Source: Chitinophaga sedimenti
GTDB taxonomy: Bacteria > Bacteroidota > Bacteroidia > Chitinophagales > Chitinophagaceae
Length of the DNA: 64,000 nucleotides
Assembly: GCF_023156195.1 (NCBI RefSeq)
Contig: NZ_JAKUKA010000001.1
Span: 6,077,501-6,141,500, forward strand
Direction of reading: 5' to 3'
This document shows positions 18,252 through 27,227 of this stretch, piece after piece. Under the pieces are notes generated by a model. The model did no database searches and was not told where the DNA came from. It saw only the letters and a program-made list of their open reading frames with translations. Positions within the stretch are counted from its first letter, which is position 1; the number at the start of each line of letters is the position of its first letter. The position numbers were made by a program, and so were the translations under genes.

Positions 18252-19082
18252 ATGCATTATTTAAAATGTGATAACTGCGGGCATTTGAATCCGCTCAAAT
18301 CGGAATACGTCACTTTTTGCGACCATTGCGGCAAAAAATTGAGTAACAATTTCGGTTCCTGGAAAGGCGAACGCCCCGACGGCACTTTTGAACAGTTTCG
18401 CGACGAGTTTGCTATCTCCGGCAACGACGCTGAAGTAGCGAAACGTAATTTCAGGCGGAAAAATTCAAACATCAAAAAGATAGTAGTAATATCGGTGGCA
18501 ATAGTCGCAGGTTTGGTGGTGGCTGCATTTGCCGGCCGCCTGGGGGAAAAAGTGGCCCGGTCGTTCAAGGAGACCCGGGCACCAAAAGAGTGGCTCACAA
18601 GTTCCTGGAAAACATTTTCTCCTTTCCCCGGCCGAGAGACGGTGATGGAAACGCCGGTTACCCTTCTTCCCCGGAAGCGACCAATGGCGCCTGAAATGAG
18701 AACCTACCTGGCATCGATGGTGTATTACGAGAATAACGAATCCGATGGCATGCGCATCAGTGTGGCGGCCAGCACCTATAAGGAAGGTATTGTTCCCAAC
18801 CTGGAAAATGCCGCGAAAGGCGCAGTAGCTGCCATCGAGGGCCGACCTGAAACTTCGCAGTTCGATCATGATACCCAGGAAATAACGTTGGAGGGCGGAC
18901 AGAAGGCGATCTTGCAAAAGGGGAGTTATGTTTATAAATCCAGTTTCGCGGCGCAGTTTGCTATGCTTACTACGGTAAAAGGCGGCGAAATGTACCAGGT
19001 AATCATTGCATACGGGGCGGCAGACGATACTGGAGGCGAGATTGCAGACCGTATTATCCGCTCGATAAAAATGAAGTCCTGA
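18252..19082 (+). CDS. Zinc-ribbon membrane protein of unknown function
   Basis: A 276-residue protein I do not recognise. It opens with a zinc ribbon (C6-x2-C9 in KCDNCGHL and C23-x2-C26 in FCDHCGKK). A basic linker follows, then one transmembrane helix at about residues 76-96 (IVVISVAIVAGLVVAAFAGR). The remaining 180 residues resemble an extracytoplasmic domain with a repeated beta pattern (MVYYENNESDGMRISVAAST and later AQFAMLTTVKGGEMYQVIIA). Inference: a cytosolic ribbon with a periplasmic sensor-like domain, or the reverse. It sits alone between rplQ and carA. Confidence 0.75.
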   Translation: MHYLKCDNCGHLNPLKSEYVTFCDHCGKKLSNNFGSWKGERPDGTFEQFRDEFAISGNDAEVAKRNFRRKNSNIKKIVVISVAIVAGLVVAAFAGRLGEKVARSFKETRAPKEWLTSSWKTFSPFPGRETVMETPVTLLPRKRPMAPEMRTYLASMVYYENNESDGMRISVAASTYKEGIVPNLENAAKGAVAAIEGRPETSQFDHDTQEITLEGGQKAILQKGSYVYKSSFAAQFAMLTTVKGGEMYQVIIAYGAADDTGGEIADRIIRSIKMKS

Positions 19083-19119
19083 TCAATAAAAAAATTATGT
19101 CAATCGTCTCCTGATTTCG

Positions 19120-19127
19120 TACCTTTG
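19120..19127 (+). promoter_or_regulatory. Probable -7 element before carA
   Basis: TACCTTTG matches TAnnTTTG and lies 67 nt before the carA start. The -33 region is not clear. Confidence 0.5.
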
Positions 19128-19194
19128 CGGAGTTTTTTTAATCGATACTTTCGGACCGGCCCGGAAGTACCACAAAAGTAAGACAGTAAGAAGA

Positions 19195-20299
19195 ATGCCT
19201 CAGTCAAGATCCACCCAGCCTGCCATGCTGATGTTAGAAGATGGCACTGTTTATCATGGTAAAGCATTTGGTAAGATCGGCACTGCGTCCGGTGAACTTT
19301 GTTTTAACACAGGTATGACGGGTTACCAGGAAGTATTCACCGATCCTTCCTATAAGGGACAGGTGTTGATCATGAACAATTGCTACGTTGGTAATTATGG
19401 CGCTAAAAAGGAGGACGTAGAAAGTGAGTCTGTAAAGATCGCGGGCCTTATCTGCAAAAATATTTCTTACAATTACTCCCGCAAACAGGCAGACGAATCA
19501 CTGGAGCAATTCCTGGCAGAAAACAACCTGGTAGCCATTTATGATGTAGATACCCGCGCGCTGGTAACGCATGTTCGGAGCAAGGGTGCAATGAACTGCA
19601 TTATTTCTTCCGAAATATTGGACGAAGCACAGCTGAAAGCTGAACTGGCGAAGGTTCCTTCTATGGAAGGACAGGCGCTTTGCTCCGAGGTTTCTACTAA
19701 AGAGGCCTATACAGTAGGCGATCCTAACGCAGAAATCAGAATTGCGGTGATGGACAATGGTGTTAAACGCAATATGCTGAAATGCCTCTCTGACCGCGCT
19801 TACCTGAAAGTATTCCCGACAGAAACGCCGTTTGAGGTATGCGAAGAGTTTAAGCCACACGCTTACTTTGTGTCTAACGGTCCTGGCGATCCGGCTCCGC
19901 TGGATTACGCCGTAAAAAACATCAAAAAATTCTGGAAGCCGAGCGCCCGATGTTTGGTATTTGCCTGGGTCACCAGCTGCTGGCCATCGCGAACGGTATC
20001 CCAACTTATAAAATGCACCACGGTCACCGCGGTTTGAACCATCCGGTTAAAAACCTGCAGACCGGCCGTTGTGAAATCACTACCCAAAACCATGGCTTCG
20101 CGATCGATGCCGAGGCGGTAGCTAAATCCGAAAACGTTGAGGTAACACACGTAAACCTGAACGATAACTCGGTAGAAGGCATCCGTATAAAAACAAACCT
20201 GCGTTCTCTGTGCAGTATCACCCGGAATCAACTCCAGGCCCGCACGATTCAAGGTACTTGTTTGATGACTTCTTTACGATGATCAAAGCAAATATGTAG
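19195..20299 (+). CDS. carA: Carbamoyl-phosphate synthase small subunit (two frame breaks)
   Basis: CarA hydrolyses glutamine and passes ammonia to CarB for pyrimidine and arginine synthesis. The N-terminal domain LEDGTVYHGKAFGKIGTASG and the class I amidotransferase nucleophile motif MFGICLGHQLLA are present. The C-terminal catalytic His-Glu pair is in FSVQYHPESTPGPHDSRYLF. An A is missing in runs near 19928 and 20192, and repair gives 368 residues, the normal size. No carB follows in this window, so the two subunits are not adjacent downstream. Confidence 0.94.
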
Positions 20300-20345
20300 G
20301 AGAGGCATATCGTCTTTTTCCACTGAAGATAGTAGACGATGTATG

Positions 20346-20424
20346 TAGAAAAAAGAAAAGGCCCCGAAGAGTCGGGGCCTTATTATTTTATAAATTCCAC
20401 GTTATGAAAACTGTCGCAAAGGTA
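20346..20424 (-). ncRNA. Candidate small RNA, copy 1
   Basis: On the minus strand a TACCTTTG box (20424 down to 20417) is followed 7 nt later by a 24-nt segment (20410 down to 20387) that is repeated in copy 2. Then comes a perfect 10-bp GC-rich hairpin (20381 to 20358) and the tract TTTTCTTTTTT. Together this reads as a transcript of about 65 nt ending in an intrinsic terminator. The same hairpin also terminates carA on the plus strand, so the sRNA reading is an inference. Confidence 0.4.
20358..20390 (+). terminator. Terminator after carA (also functional on minus strand)
   Basis: AAGGCCCCGA (20358-20367) pairs with TCGGGGCCTT (20372-20381) around a 4-nt loop. The T tract is stronger on the minus strand. 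Confidence 0.75.
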
Positions 20425-20565
20425 AGTTGTCCTTCACTTATATCATTTTATCTAATTGTTACTTGATGTGCTATAGCTTGCAGTAGGGCATTGAGGTTTT
20501 TAACGAAAAAATTTCAGGGGAAAGATTTGAATAATTAAATATTACTGATATCTTGAGAGCCCGAT

Positions 20566-20635
20566 ACAAAAAAAATACGGCCCCGAGAACGGAGCCGTTT
20601 GCCTTTATAAATTCCACGTTATGAAAAACTGATAC
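20566..20635 (-). ncRNA. Candidate small RNA, copy 2
   Basis: This is a second module with the same layout on the minus strand. A weaker TATTTTG box lies at 20641-20635. The identical 24-nt segment spans 20627 to 20604. A 9-bp hairpin with one mismatch (20598 to 20577) and a run of eight T follow. It is offset 217 bp from copy 1. The stem sequence differs from copy 1 while the 24-nt segment is unchanged. Confidence 0.35.
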
Positions 20636-21039
20636 AAAATATGTTGAAGTGATTTGCTAAAACGTTTTAGTTAGCCACACTCTTTTGTTTGTTTGTTATA
20701 CTGCAAATTTCCATCCTTTTTTCACTTGTCAAAATTATATTAGTTAAATTTTTGTAAAAGCCGGAAGGAAACTAAAGAAATTGTATTAAAATATATTCTA
20801 TCTGTAGATTTTGGCAGATTTATCTTCGTTTTCTCTCTTTCACGATGTAAACTTAGAACTAAATCGAATAAAAAACAAATTTTATCGTCTAAAAACTCTT
20901 AATTCAGCTTAAAATATTCATATAGAACTATTTTTAATTCAAAATATTATATCTGAAAGTGTAGATTTTACACCAAGTTTTTAAAATGACTAAACAAATA
21001 TTTAATCCTATTTTAACACTCACCGGCAAAAATCAACAT

Positions 21040-22238
21040 TTAGCTGTTGGTTCTACCCGGATAAACCGCTAATGCCTTTTCCAAACAAATCATTGCGTTA
21101 CTGATATCTTCTCTATTCAAAACATAGGCCAATCTGATTTCGTTTTTCCCTAAGCCCGGAGTAGCGTAGAAGCCTGTAGCCGGAGAAACCATAACTGTTT
21201 GCTGTTCATAGGAAAATGATTCCAGAATCCACTGGCAGAATTTATCTGCGTCGTCGATTGGTAACTTAGCCATCGCGTAAAATGCGCCGCCCGGATTAGG
21301 GCAGAATACGCCGGGGATTTTGTTCAGCAGTTCAACTAACAAATCGCGGCGACTTTGGTACTCAGCTTTAATCTCGTTAAAGTAGTCGTCCGGGAGGTCT
21401 ACAGCGGCTTCACCGGCAATCTGTGCAAAGCTGGGAGGGCTCAGGCGCGCCTGTGCAAATTTCATCACGGCATCCAGCACCTGCTGGTTTTTAGTTACCA
21501 GGGCGCCGATACGGCCACCACACGCGCTGTAGCGCTTGGAAATGGTGTCCATCAGGATCACATTATTTTCCAGTCCTTCGAGATTAGCGGCGGAAATATG
21601 CTTACCGGTATAGCAAAATTCGCGGTAGGCTTCGTCGGAGAACAGGAACAGGTTGTATTTCAGGCAGAGTTGCTTCAACACTTCCATTTCCTCTCGGCTG
21701 TACAGGTAGCCGGTAGGATTGTTCGGGTTACAGATGAGGATAGCCTTGGTTTTAGGCGTGATCAGCTGTTCGAACTGTTCAATGGGAGGGAGGGCAAAAC
21801 CGGTGTCAATAGAAGAAGTAATCGGCTTTACATGTACATTGGCAGCCACTGCGAAACCATTGTAGTTGGCATAAAAAGGCTCAGGTATAATTACTTCGTC
21901 GCCCGGATCGAGGCAGGCCATAAAGCCGAACAGGATGGCTTCGGAGCCACCGGTGGTTACAATGATCTGGTTGTGATTTACATCGATATCAAACTTTTGT
22001 AGTAACCGGTCAGTTTACGGCGGTAGCTTTCGTTACCCGCACTGTGGCTGTATTCCAGGATTTTGAAATCGGAATGACGCACGGCATCCAACACGGCTTT
22101 GGGTGTTTCGATATCGGGCTGGCCGATGTTAAGGTGGTATACTTTAACTCCTTTTTTCTTGGCTGCTTCGGCAAAAGGCACCAGCTTCCTGATAGGGGAT
22201 GGTGGCATCTGTTCGCCTCTCTGGCTAATGGTAGGCAT
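21040..22238 (-). CDS. Pyridoxal-phosphate-dependent class I/II aminotransferase (one frame break)
   Basis: A fold-type I aminotransferase of the aspartate-aminotransferase superfamily. Visible motifs are LNIGQPDIETPKAVLDAVR, the cofactor-binding region TTGGSEAILFGFMACLDPGD, ICNPNNPTGYLYSREEMEVL, and the probable Schiff-base Lys in DTISKRYSACGGRIGALV. An A is missing (T on the plus strand) near 21998, splitting GYYKKFDIDVNHNQ. The repaired length is 399 residues. I start at 22238 because a TACCTTTG box lies at 22270-22263, so longer starts would lie upstream of the transcript. The amino-acid substrate cannot be told from sequence. Confidence 0.9.
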
Positions 22239-22262
22239 GATTTTGTGAAAGTTTTTGAAGTG

Positions 22263-22270
22263 CAAAGGTA
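22263..22270 (-). promoter_or_regulatory. -7 element of the aminotransferase promoter
   Basis: Minus-strand TACCTTTG ends about 25 nt before the ATG at 22238. It decides the start codon. The -33 region is weak. Confidence 0.55.
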
Positions 22271-22291
22271 GCGCCCTTTGATGAAACACAT

Positions 22292-22322
22292 AAAAAAGCT
22301 GCCCTGTTGGGAGCAGCTTTTC
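22292..22322 (-). terminator. Terminator of the DUF1573 gene
   Basis: On the minus strand a hairpin of AAAAGCTGC with GCAGCTTTT (around TCCCAACAGG) ends in a T run. It lies between the DUF1573 gene and the aminotransferase promoter. Confidence 0.8.
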
Positions 22323-22343
22323 AAGATCTTATAAAACTGAATA

Positions 22344-22745
22344 TTAGTTTTCTACGACGCCTTCGAGGTGAAGTTCTTTATCGCTATCAACGCCTTTCAG
22401 CTTTACCCAAACTGTCTTCTGTTGCTTTCCTACTGCATTAGCACTGTAATTGGCGGTAATCTTACCCTTTTTACCAGGCAGGATCGGTTCTTTGGTCCAG
22501 GTAGGCGTGGTGCAACCACAGCTAGGGCGGGCGTTCTCAATGATCACTGGCTCTTTGCTGATGTTAACAAATTCAAATTCAGCACTAACGGGTTTGTTGA
22601 GTTTGGTTTTGCCAAAGTCAACAGTTTCTTTAGTGAATTTGATTTTCGTGTCAACCGGATTAGCGGGTGCACCTGTCTGAGCCTGAGCCCAAAGCGCTGT
22701 GGATAACAGCATGCTTGCAAATAGGGATAAGATAAATTTTTTCAT
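22344..22745 (-). CDS. DUF1573 family secreted protein
   Basis: 133 residues with a signal peptide (MKKFILSLFASMLLSTALWA). A single Ig-like DUF1573 domain follows, recognised by VDFGKTKLNKPVSAEFEFVN and the motif PSCGCTTPTWTKEPILPGKK. Such proteins are frequent in Bacteroidota and are exported, but their role is not established. It is monocistronic, with a terminator on its 3' side. Confidence 0.9.
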   Translation of the reverse strand: MKKFILSLFASMLLSTALWAQAQTGAPANPVDTKIKFTKETVDFGKTKLNKPVSAEFEFVNISKEPVIIENARPSCGCTTPTWTKEPILPGKKGKITANYSANAVGKQQKTVWVKLKGVDSDKELHLEGVVEN

Positions 22746-22949
22746 CTTTTTTAGTGGTTTTTAAAAACGATTGGTTAAAAACAAAATCGGTTTCAATTTC
22801 TATTTAAACAAATTTACGGCCAAAAACATTGCGATCCGTCAGAAATTATTAAAATCTTCTTAAAAAAATAAATAATTTGAGTGAAAAGTGGCTGTGGTAA
22901 AGGATGTATCATTAACGTCTAAAGCATTAGCGAACAAACTATTATTCCT

Positions 22950-22957
22950 TACATTTG
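22950..22957 (+). promoter_or_regulatory. -7 element of the E1 gene promoter
   Basis: TACATTTG matches TAnnTTTG. It lies 18 nt before the chosen ATG at 22976, which argues against a TTG start at 22955 inside the box. Confidence 0.5.
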
Positions 22958-22975
22958 TGTTTTAACCGGACAGGC

Positions 22976-25375
22976 ATGATAGAAAACAATGAACTATTAG
23001 CTATGAATAAGGAAAGCCAGTTATCATTCGAACAGTTCCGCAAGGAAGTATTAAATGATTACCGGCTCGCCTGCGAAAGCAGGGAAGTAAGCCTTTTGGC
23101 GAGGAAGGAGGTGTTGACGGGTAAGGCTAAGTTTGGCATTTTTGGCGACGGGAAAGAGGTTGCCCAGATTGCCATGGCAAAATATTTCAATCCTGGTGAT
23201 TTCCGCTCGGGTTATTATCGTGACCAGACCTTCGCGTTTGCAAGCGGTATTGCGGATATGGAGCAATTCTTTTCGCAGTTATATGCGGATCCGGATATTG
23301 AGAACGATCCGTTTTCGGCCGGCCGGCAGATGAATTCGCATTTTGCCACGCCTAATATTGATGAGGACGGAAACTGGCTGCCCTTAACAGCCATGAAAAA
23401 TACCGCTACTGATATGGCGCCTACTGCCGCCCAGATGCCGCGCGCATTGGGTTTAGCGTATGCATCCAAGCTGTTCCGCGAAGTGGAAGACCTGAAAGGG
23501 TTGACCCACTTGTCGCAGAACGGCAACGAAGTATGCTTTGCCACTATCGGTGATGCCTCTACTTCGGAAGGTCATTTTTGGGAAACCATTAATGCCGCCG
23601 GTGTATTGCAGGTGCCGTTAGCGGTTTTCGTTTGGGATGATGGCTATGGCATTTCAGTTCCACGCAAACACCAAACAACCAAAGGTTCTATCAGCACCGT
23701 GCTGGAAGGTTTCCGTAAATCGGAAGATTCAAACGGATGGGATATATATAATGTAAAGGGCTGGGATTACGCCGGAATGTGCGAAGCTTTTGAAGAAGGT
23801 ATCCGTAAAGCACGCGAAACCCACGTTCCCGTATTGTTCCACGTAGAAGAGATCACACAGCCGCAAGGCCACTCTACTTCCGGCTCTCATGAAAGATATA
23901 AAAGCAAGGAGCGCCTGGCCTGGGAAAAAGATTTCGACTGTAACCTGAAATTCCGTCAATGGCTGATCAGTAATGCGCTGGCAGATGAAGCTATTTTGCA
24001 TGAAATTGAGCTGACAGCCAAAGCGGTGGTGCTGGAAGCGAAAAAACGGGCGTGGGATAAATATATTACGCCAATTAAAGGCCAGTGTCGCAAATTACCG
24101 GACTGTTACAGGCGGTTATTAAAGAGGGTAATGCCGGGGCCGATTTTGTGGCACGTACCCGCCAGGAACTGGTGGCCAACCGTGAACCGCTTCGCCGCGA
24201 TGTATTGAAAGCGGCCGCCAGCGTGCTGGTGCGCCATCGTAAGTTGCAAACGCCAGCCCTGCAAAACCTGCAGGCGTTTTACGACGCGCAACTGGCAACA
24301 GAAAAAGATAATTACAATACTTACCTGCACGCAACCGGCGCGAATTCCGCGTTGAATGTGCCCGTGGTACCTGCGGTGTATGGCGACAACCCAACCGTCA
24401 TCAATGGGTACGAAGTATTGAACCGATATTTTGACGAACTGTTTTCCAACAATGCTGATGTTTTTGCTTTTGGCGAAGACGTAGGTAAAATTGGCGACGT
24501 GAACCAGGGCTTCGCCGGCCTGCAACAAAAACATGGCAAACTGCGGATTTCCGATACAGGTATCCGTGAGCTGACGATCATGGGGCAGGGTATTGGCATG
24601 GCTTTGCGCGGATTGCGTCCTATCGCGGAAATTCAGTACCGGATTACCTGCTGTATGGTCTGCAGCCGTTGAGCGACGATGTAGCTTCGCTGCAATACCG
24701 TACCAAAGGAAAGCAGTTTTGCCCGATCATCGTGCGCACGCGCGGCCACAGGCTGGAAGGCATCTGGCACTCCGGGTCCCCGATGGGAATGATCATAAAC
24801 TCCCTGCGTGGGTTCCATGTGTGTGTGCCACGTAATATGGTGCAGGCGGCGGGTATGTATAATACATTGCTGCAGGCGCACGAGCCGGCGCTGATGATTG
24901 AATCACTGAACGGTTATCGTTTGAAAGAAACGATGCCGGAAAACCTGGGCGAATTTACCGTACCGTTGGGTGTAGTGGATGTCATTAAAGAAGGTAGCGA
25001 TATCACGATCGTATCTTATGGTTCTACATTACGCGTGGTGGAAGAAGCCATGCACACGCTGGATGAACTGGGTATTTCCGTGGAGTTGCTTGATATCCAG
25101 ACGCTGCTGCCTTTTGATATCAACCAGACAATAATTGCATCGTTGAAGAAGACGAACCGCATTCTGTTTGTTGATGAAGATGTACCTGGTGGCGGCACTG
25201 CGTTCATGTTCCAGCAGGTGATTGAGGAGCAGGGTGGTTACCGGTACCGGATGTAGCGCCCCGGACGTTGGCCGCACAGGCACACCGCCCGGCTTACGGA
25301 TCTGATGGCGACTACTTCTCTAAACCTAATGTGGAAGATATAGTTGCCGTAGTTGTATCGATGATGGAAGAGTAA
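22976..25375 (+). CDS. 2-oxoacid dehydrogenase E1, alpha-beta fusion (three frame breaks)
   Basis: This is the thiamine-diphosphate-dependent first enzyme of a branched-chain 2-oxoacid or pyruvate dehydrogenase complex, with alpha and beta chains in one polypeptide. The alpha half has the ThDP/Mg motif IGDASTSEGHFWETINAAGV. The beta half starts near residue 470 (YDAQLATEKDNYNTYLHATG) and contains VFAFGEDVGKIGDVNQGFAG and LFVDEDVPGGGTAFMFQQV. Breaks: a C missing near 24082 (KGPVSQITGLLQ), and CCTGG read as CCGG at 24639-24642 and 25247-25250. The repaired length is 800 residues. Branched-chain substrates would fit an iso-fatty-acid-rich bacteroidete, which is inference. Confidence 0.9.
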
Positions 25376-25402
25376 AACTAATCGTAATAATTCATTTAAT
25401 GC

Positions 25403-25450
25403 ACTCCCCTGAGGTCTTTGTACTTCAGGGGAGTTTGCTTTTTTTTTAAC
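25403..25450 (+). terminator. Terminator after the E1 gene
   Basis: ACTCCCCTGA (25403-25412) pairs with TCAGGGGAGT (25425-25434), followed by a long T run to about 25447. Confidence 0.9.
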
Positions 25451-25836
25451 AATCCATTCACGTTGTCACATTCATAAAATGCCTTTTTATAGTGTTGATA
25501 AATAGATAATTATAAAAATACTTATCCTCGTTCACTTTTGTTCGTTTTGCTGTTAACTATTCATTACCATACAAACCCCGTTTGTCACTTTTTGAACGAT
25601 TGCGCTGCTTTTTACTTTCTATACCTTCGATATCGTACTACACAGTACTCAACTTTTGACATTGCTTAGACGGTTTAAATAGGCTGAAATCAGGGGCTAT
25701 CTTTAAAGGTGGCCCCCTTTTAAACTAACCATTGCAGCAGCGTTCTGTCTTTTCCCAATTGTAGCTTGAATGTTATACCCTGATGAATCCCCTGGCTATA
25801 TAAAATTAACATTCAACAGTAATAAAACCATTGACT
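25451..25836. other. Gene-free stretch upstream of a small zinc-ribbon gene
   Basis: There is no coding ORF. The stretch holds a promoter-like pair and a hairpin that could define a small RNA (listed separately). The remaining sequence is A/T-rich. Confidence 0.5.
25636..25722 (+). ncRNA. Possible small RNA
   Basis: TTG (25600-25602), 19 nt, TACCTTCG (25622-25629, one mismatch to consensus) resembles a promoter. A short GC hairpin (GGGGC 25693-25697 with GCCCC 25712-25716) followed by CTTTT would end a transcript of about 85 nt. The hairpin is small, so support is weak. Confidence 0.25.
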
Positions 25837-26091
25837 ATGGACATGAGATGTTTACGTTGCGACAACATAGTAACTTCACACAAACGACTCGCAGAAATCA
25901 AGTGTACAAAATGTGGCGGCCAAGTACAGCGGATGCGCTTTGTACGGTTAATTGAGGGACTCCATCCGCTTGGCAAAGAACACAATCTTTCTTTGGATGG
26001 AAAGTATTGCTACGGTACTTACAAATCTGCTTATGGAACTTTTATTATTGATAAGCTGAATAACCGATTTAAGAAACTAAGTTATTGTTAG
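25837..26091 (+). CDS. Small zinc-ribbon protein of unknown function
   Basis: 84 residues starting MDMRCLRCDNIVTSHKRLAE. Two CxxC pairs (CLRC and CTKC) about 18 residues apart form a plausible zinc ribbon at the N-terminus. The remaining 55 residues (GLHPLGKEHNLSLDGKYCYG and onward) are basic and aromatic-rich and match nothing I know. I prefer the ATG at 25837 to a TTG at 25831. It is flanked by its own downstream hairpin, so it is probably a monocistronic real gene. A DNA- or RNA-associated role is only a guess. Confidence 0.6.
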   Translation: MDMRCLRCDNIVTSHKRLAEIKCTKCGGQVQRMRFVRLIEGLHPLGKEHNLSLDGKYCYGTYKSAYGTFIIDKLNNRFKKLSYC

Positions 26092-26130
26092 TGTTTGTTG
26101 GTTAATTAGATTTCATAAAAATAAGGTGAC

Positions 26131-26164
26131 CGGGCTGTGCTTCCTGCACGGCCCGTTGTTTTTG
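26131..26164 (+). terminator. Terminator after the small zinc-ribbon gene
   Basis: CGGGC and GTGC (26131-26140) pair with GCAC and GCCCG (26146-26155), interrupted by one T-G opposition, followed by TTGTTTTT. Confidence 0.75.
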
Positions 26165-26205
26165 GTGGAAGTTGCTTATTTTGAGGTAGACAAAAGTAAA
26201 TAAGC

Positions 26206-27159
26206 ATGCACATTGTAGTATTGGACGGGCAAACGTTGAATCCCGGCGACCTGAGCTGGGCGCCGCTGGAAGCATTGGGTAAAGTAACTGTTTATGAGCG
26301 CACGCCCGAAGAGAACGTGGTAGAACGTTGTAAGGATGCAGCCGTTATTTTAACGAATAAAGCCATTGTGAACGCGACGGCAATCAATGCGTTACCGCAG
26401 CTGAAATATATAGGCGTGACCGCCACGGGTTTTAATGTCGTGGATGTACAGGCGGCACGGGAGCGAAATGTGATCGTAACGAATGTACCGGCGTACAGCA
26501 CGGCATCTGTTGCACAGCTTACCTTTTCGTTGATACTGGAGTATTGTTTTAATGTAGGCCGTCATGCAGCAACGGTGCGTGACGGGGAATGGGCAAGCAG
26601 TAAGGATTTCAGTTACTGGAAAGCGCCACTGACGGAATTAAGCGGCAAAACGATGGGCATTGTAGGATTGGGGCAGATTGGTCAGGCGGTGGCACGGTTG
26701 GCGTTAGCGTTTGGAATGGAGGTGATTGCATCGCACAAACATCCGGAGCGCGATAAGATGGTCGGTGTTCGGTTTACGGATTTGGAAACATGCTTCCGTG
26801 AGGCGGATGTGGTGTCGTTGCACTGCCCGCTGAATGATCAGAACAAAGGCTTTGTAAATAAAGATTTGTTGGCAGTAATGAAACCCACTGCATTGCTGAT
26901 TAATACGAGCCGCGGACCGCTGGTTAACGAGGCAGACCTGGCAGAGGCGTTAAATAGTGCGCGTATTGCGGGAGCGGGGCTGGATGTGCTGTCAAAAGAA
27001 CCGCCTGCTGCGGATAATCCGCTGTTAAAAGCCAAGAACTGTTTTGTTACGCCGCATATTGCCCGGGCAACGACGGAGGCGCGCCGGCGGTTAATGGGTG
27101 TGACAGTTGAGAATGTGAAGGCGTTTTTGGAGGGAAAGGCTATGAACGTGGTGAGTTAG
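26206..27159 (+). CDS. D-2-hydroxyacid dehydrogenase (glycerate dehydrogenase-like)
   Basis: An intact 317-residue NAD(P)-dependent dehydrogenase of the D-isomer family. The Rossmann motif GIVGLGQIGQAVARLALAFG is clear. The catalytic Arg lies in LLINTSRGPLVNEADLAEAL, the Glu in LDVLSKEPP, and the His in NCFVTPHIARATTEAR. The overall pattern resembles HprA (glycerate/hydroxypyruvate), but 2-ketoacid specificity cannot be fixed from sequence. It converges with yebC across a shared terminator. Confidence 0.9.
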   Translation: MHIVVLDGQTLNPGDLSWAPLEALGKVTVYERTPEENVVERCKDAAVILTNKAIVNATAINALPQLKYIGVTATGFNVVDVQAARERNVIVTNVPAYSTASVAQLTFSLILEYCFNVGRHAATVRDGEWASSKDFSYWKAPLTELSGKTMGIVGLGQIGQAVARLALAFGMEVIASHKHPERDKMVGVRFTDLETCFREADVVSLHCPLNDQNKGFVNKDLLAVMKPTALLINTSRGPLVNEADLAEALNSARIAGAGLDVLSKEPPAADNPLLKAKNCFVTPHIARATTEARRRLMGVTVENVKAFLEGKAMNVVS

Positions 27160-27181
27160 CCAACTTCTTCATCAAAATAAA

Positions 27182-27212
27182 AAAGGAGCGGCACCAACCG
27201 CTCCTTTCCTTT
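27182..27212. terminator. Bidirectional terminator
   Basis: AAAGGAGCGG (27182-27191) pairs with CCGCTCCTTT (27198-27207). T tracts on both strands serve the converging hydroxyacid dehydrogenase and yebC genes. Confidence 0.85.
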
Positions 27213-27227
27213 ATATCGCCGTGGCAA

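Larger units (their letters stand above)
20300..21039. other. 740-bp AT-rich gap between carA and the aminotransferase
   Basis: No ORF with coding character is seen. The left half holds two hairpin modules (listed separately). At 20657-20670 there is a perfect 14-bp palindrome, CTAAAACGTTTTAG, of LacI-family operator type. A GTGTA/TACAC hairpin lies near 20958-20973. The rest is A/T-rich without obvious signals. Confidence 0.6.

Noticed and set aside
22239..22289. Upstream start (MFHQRALP...) for the aminotransferase
   Set aside because: It lies on the far side of the TACCTTTG promoter box and overlaps the neighbouring terminator region; the residues match no family member.
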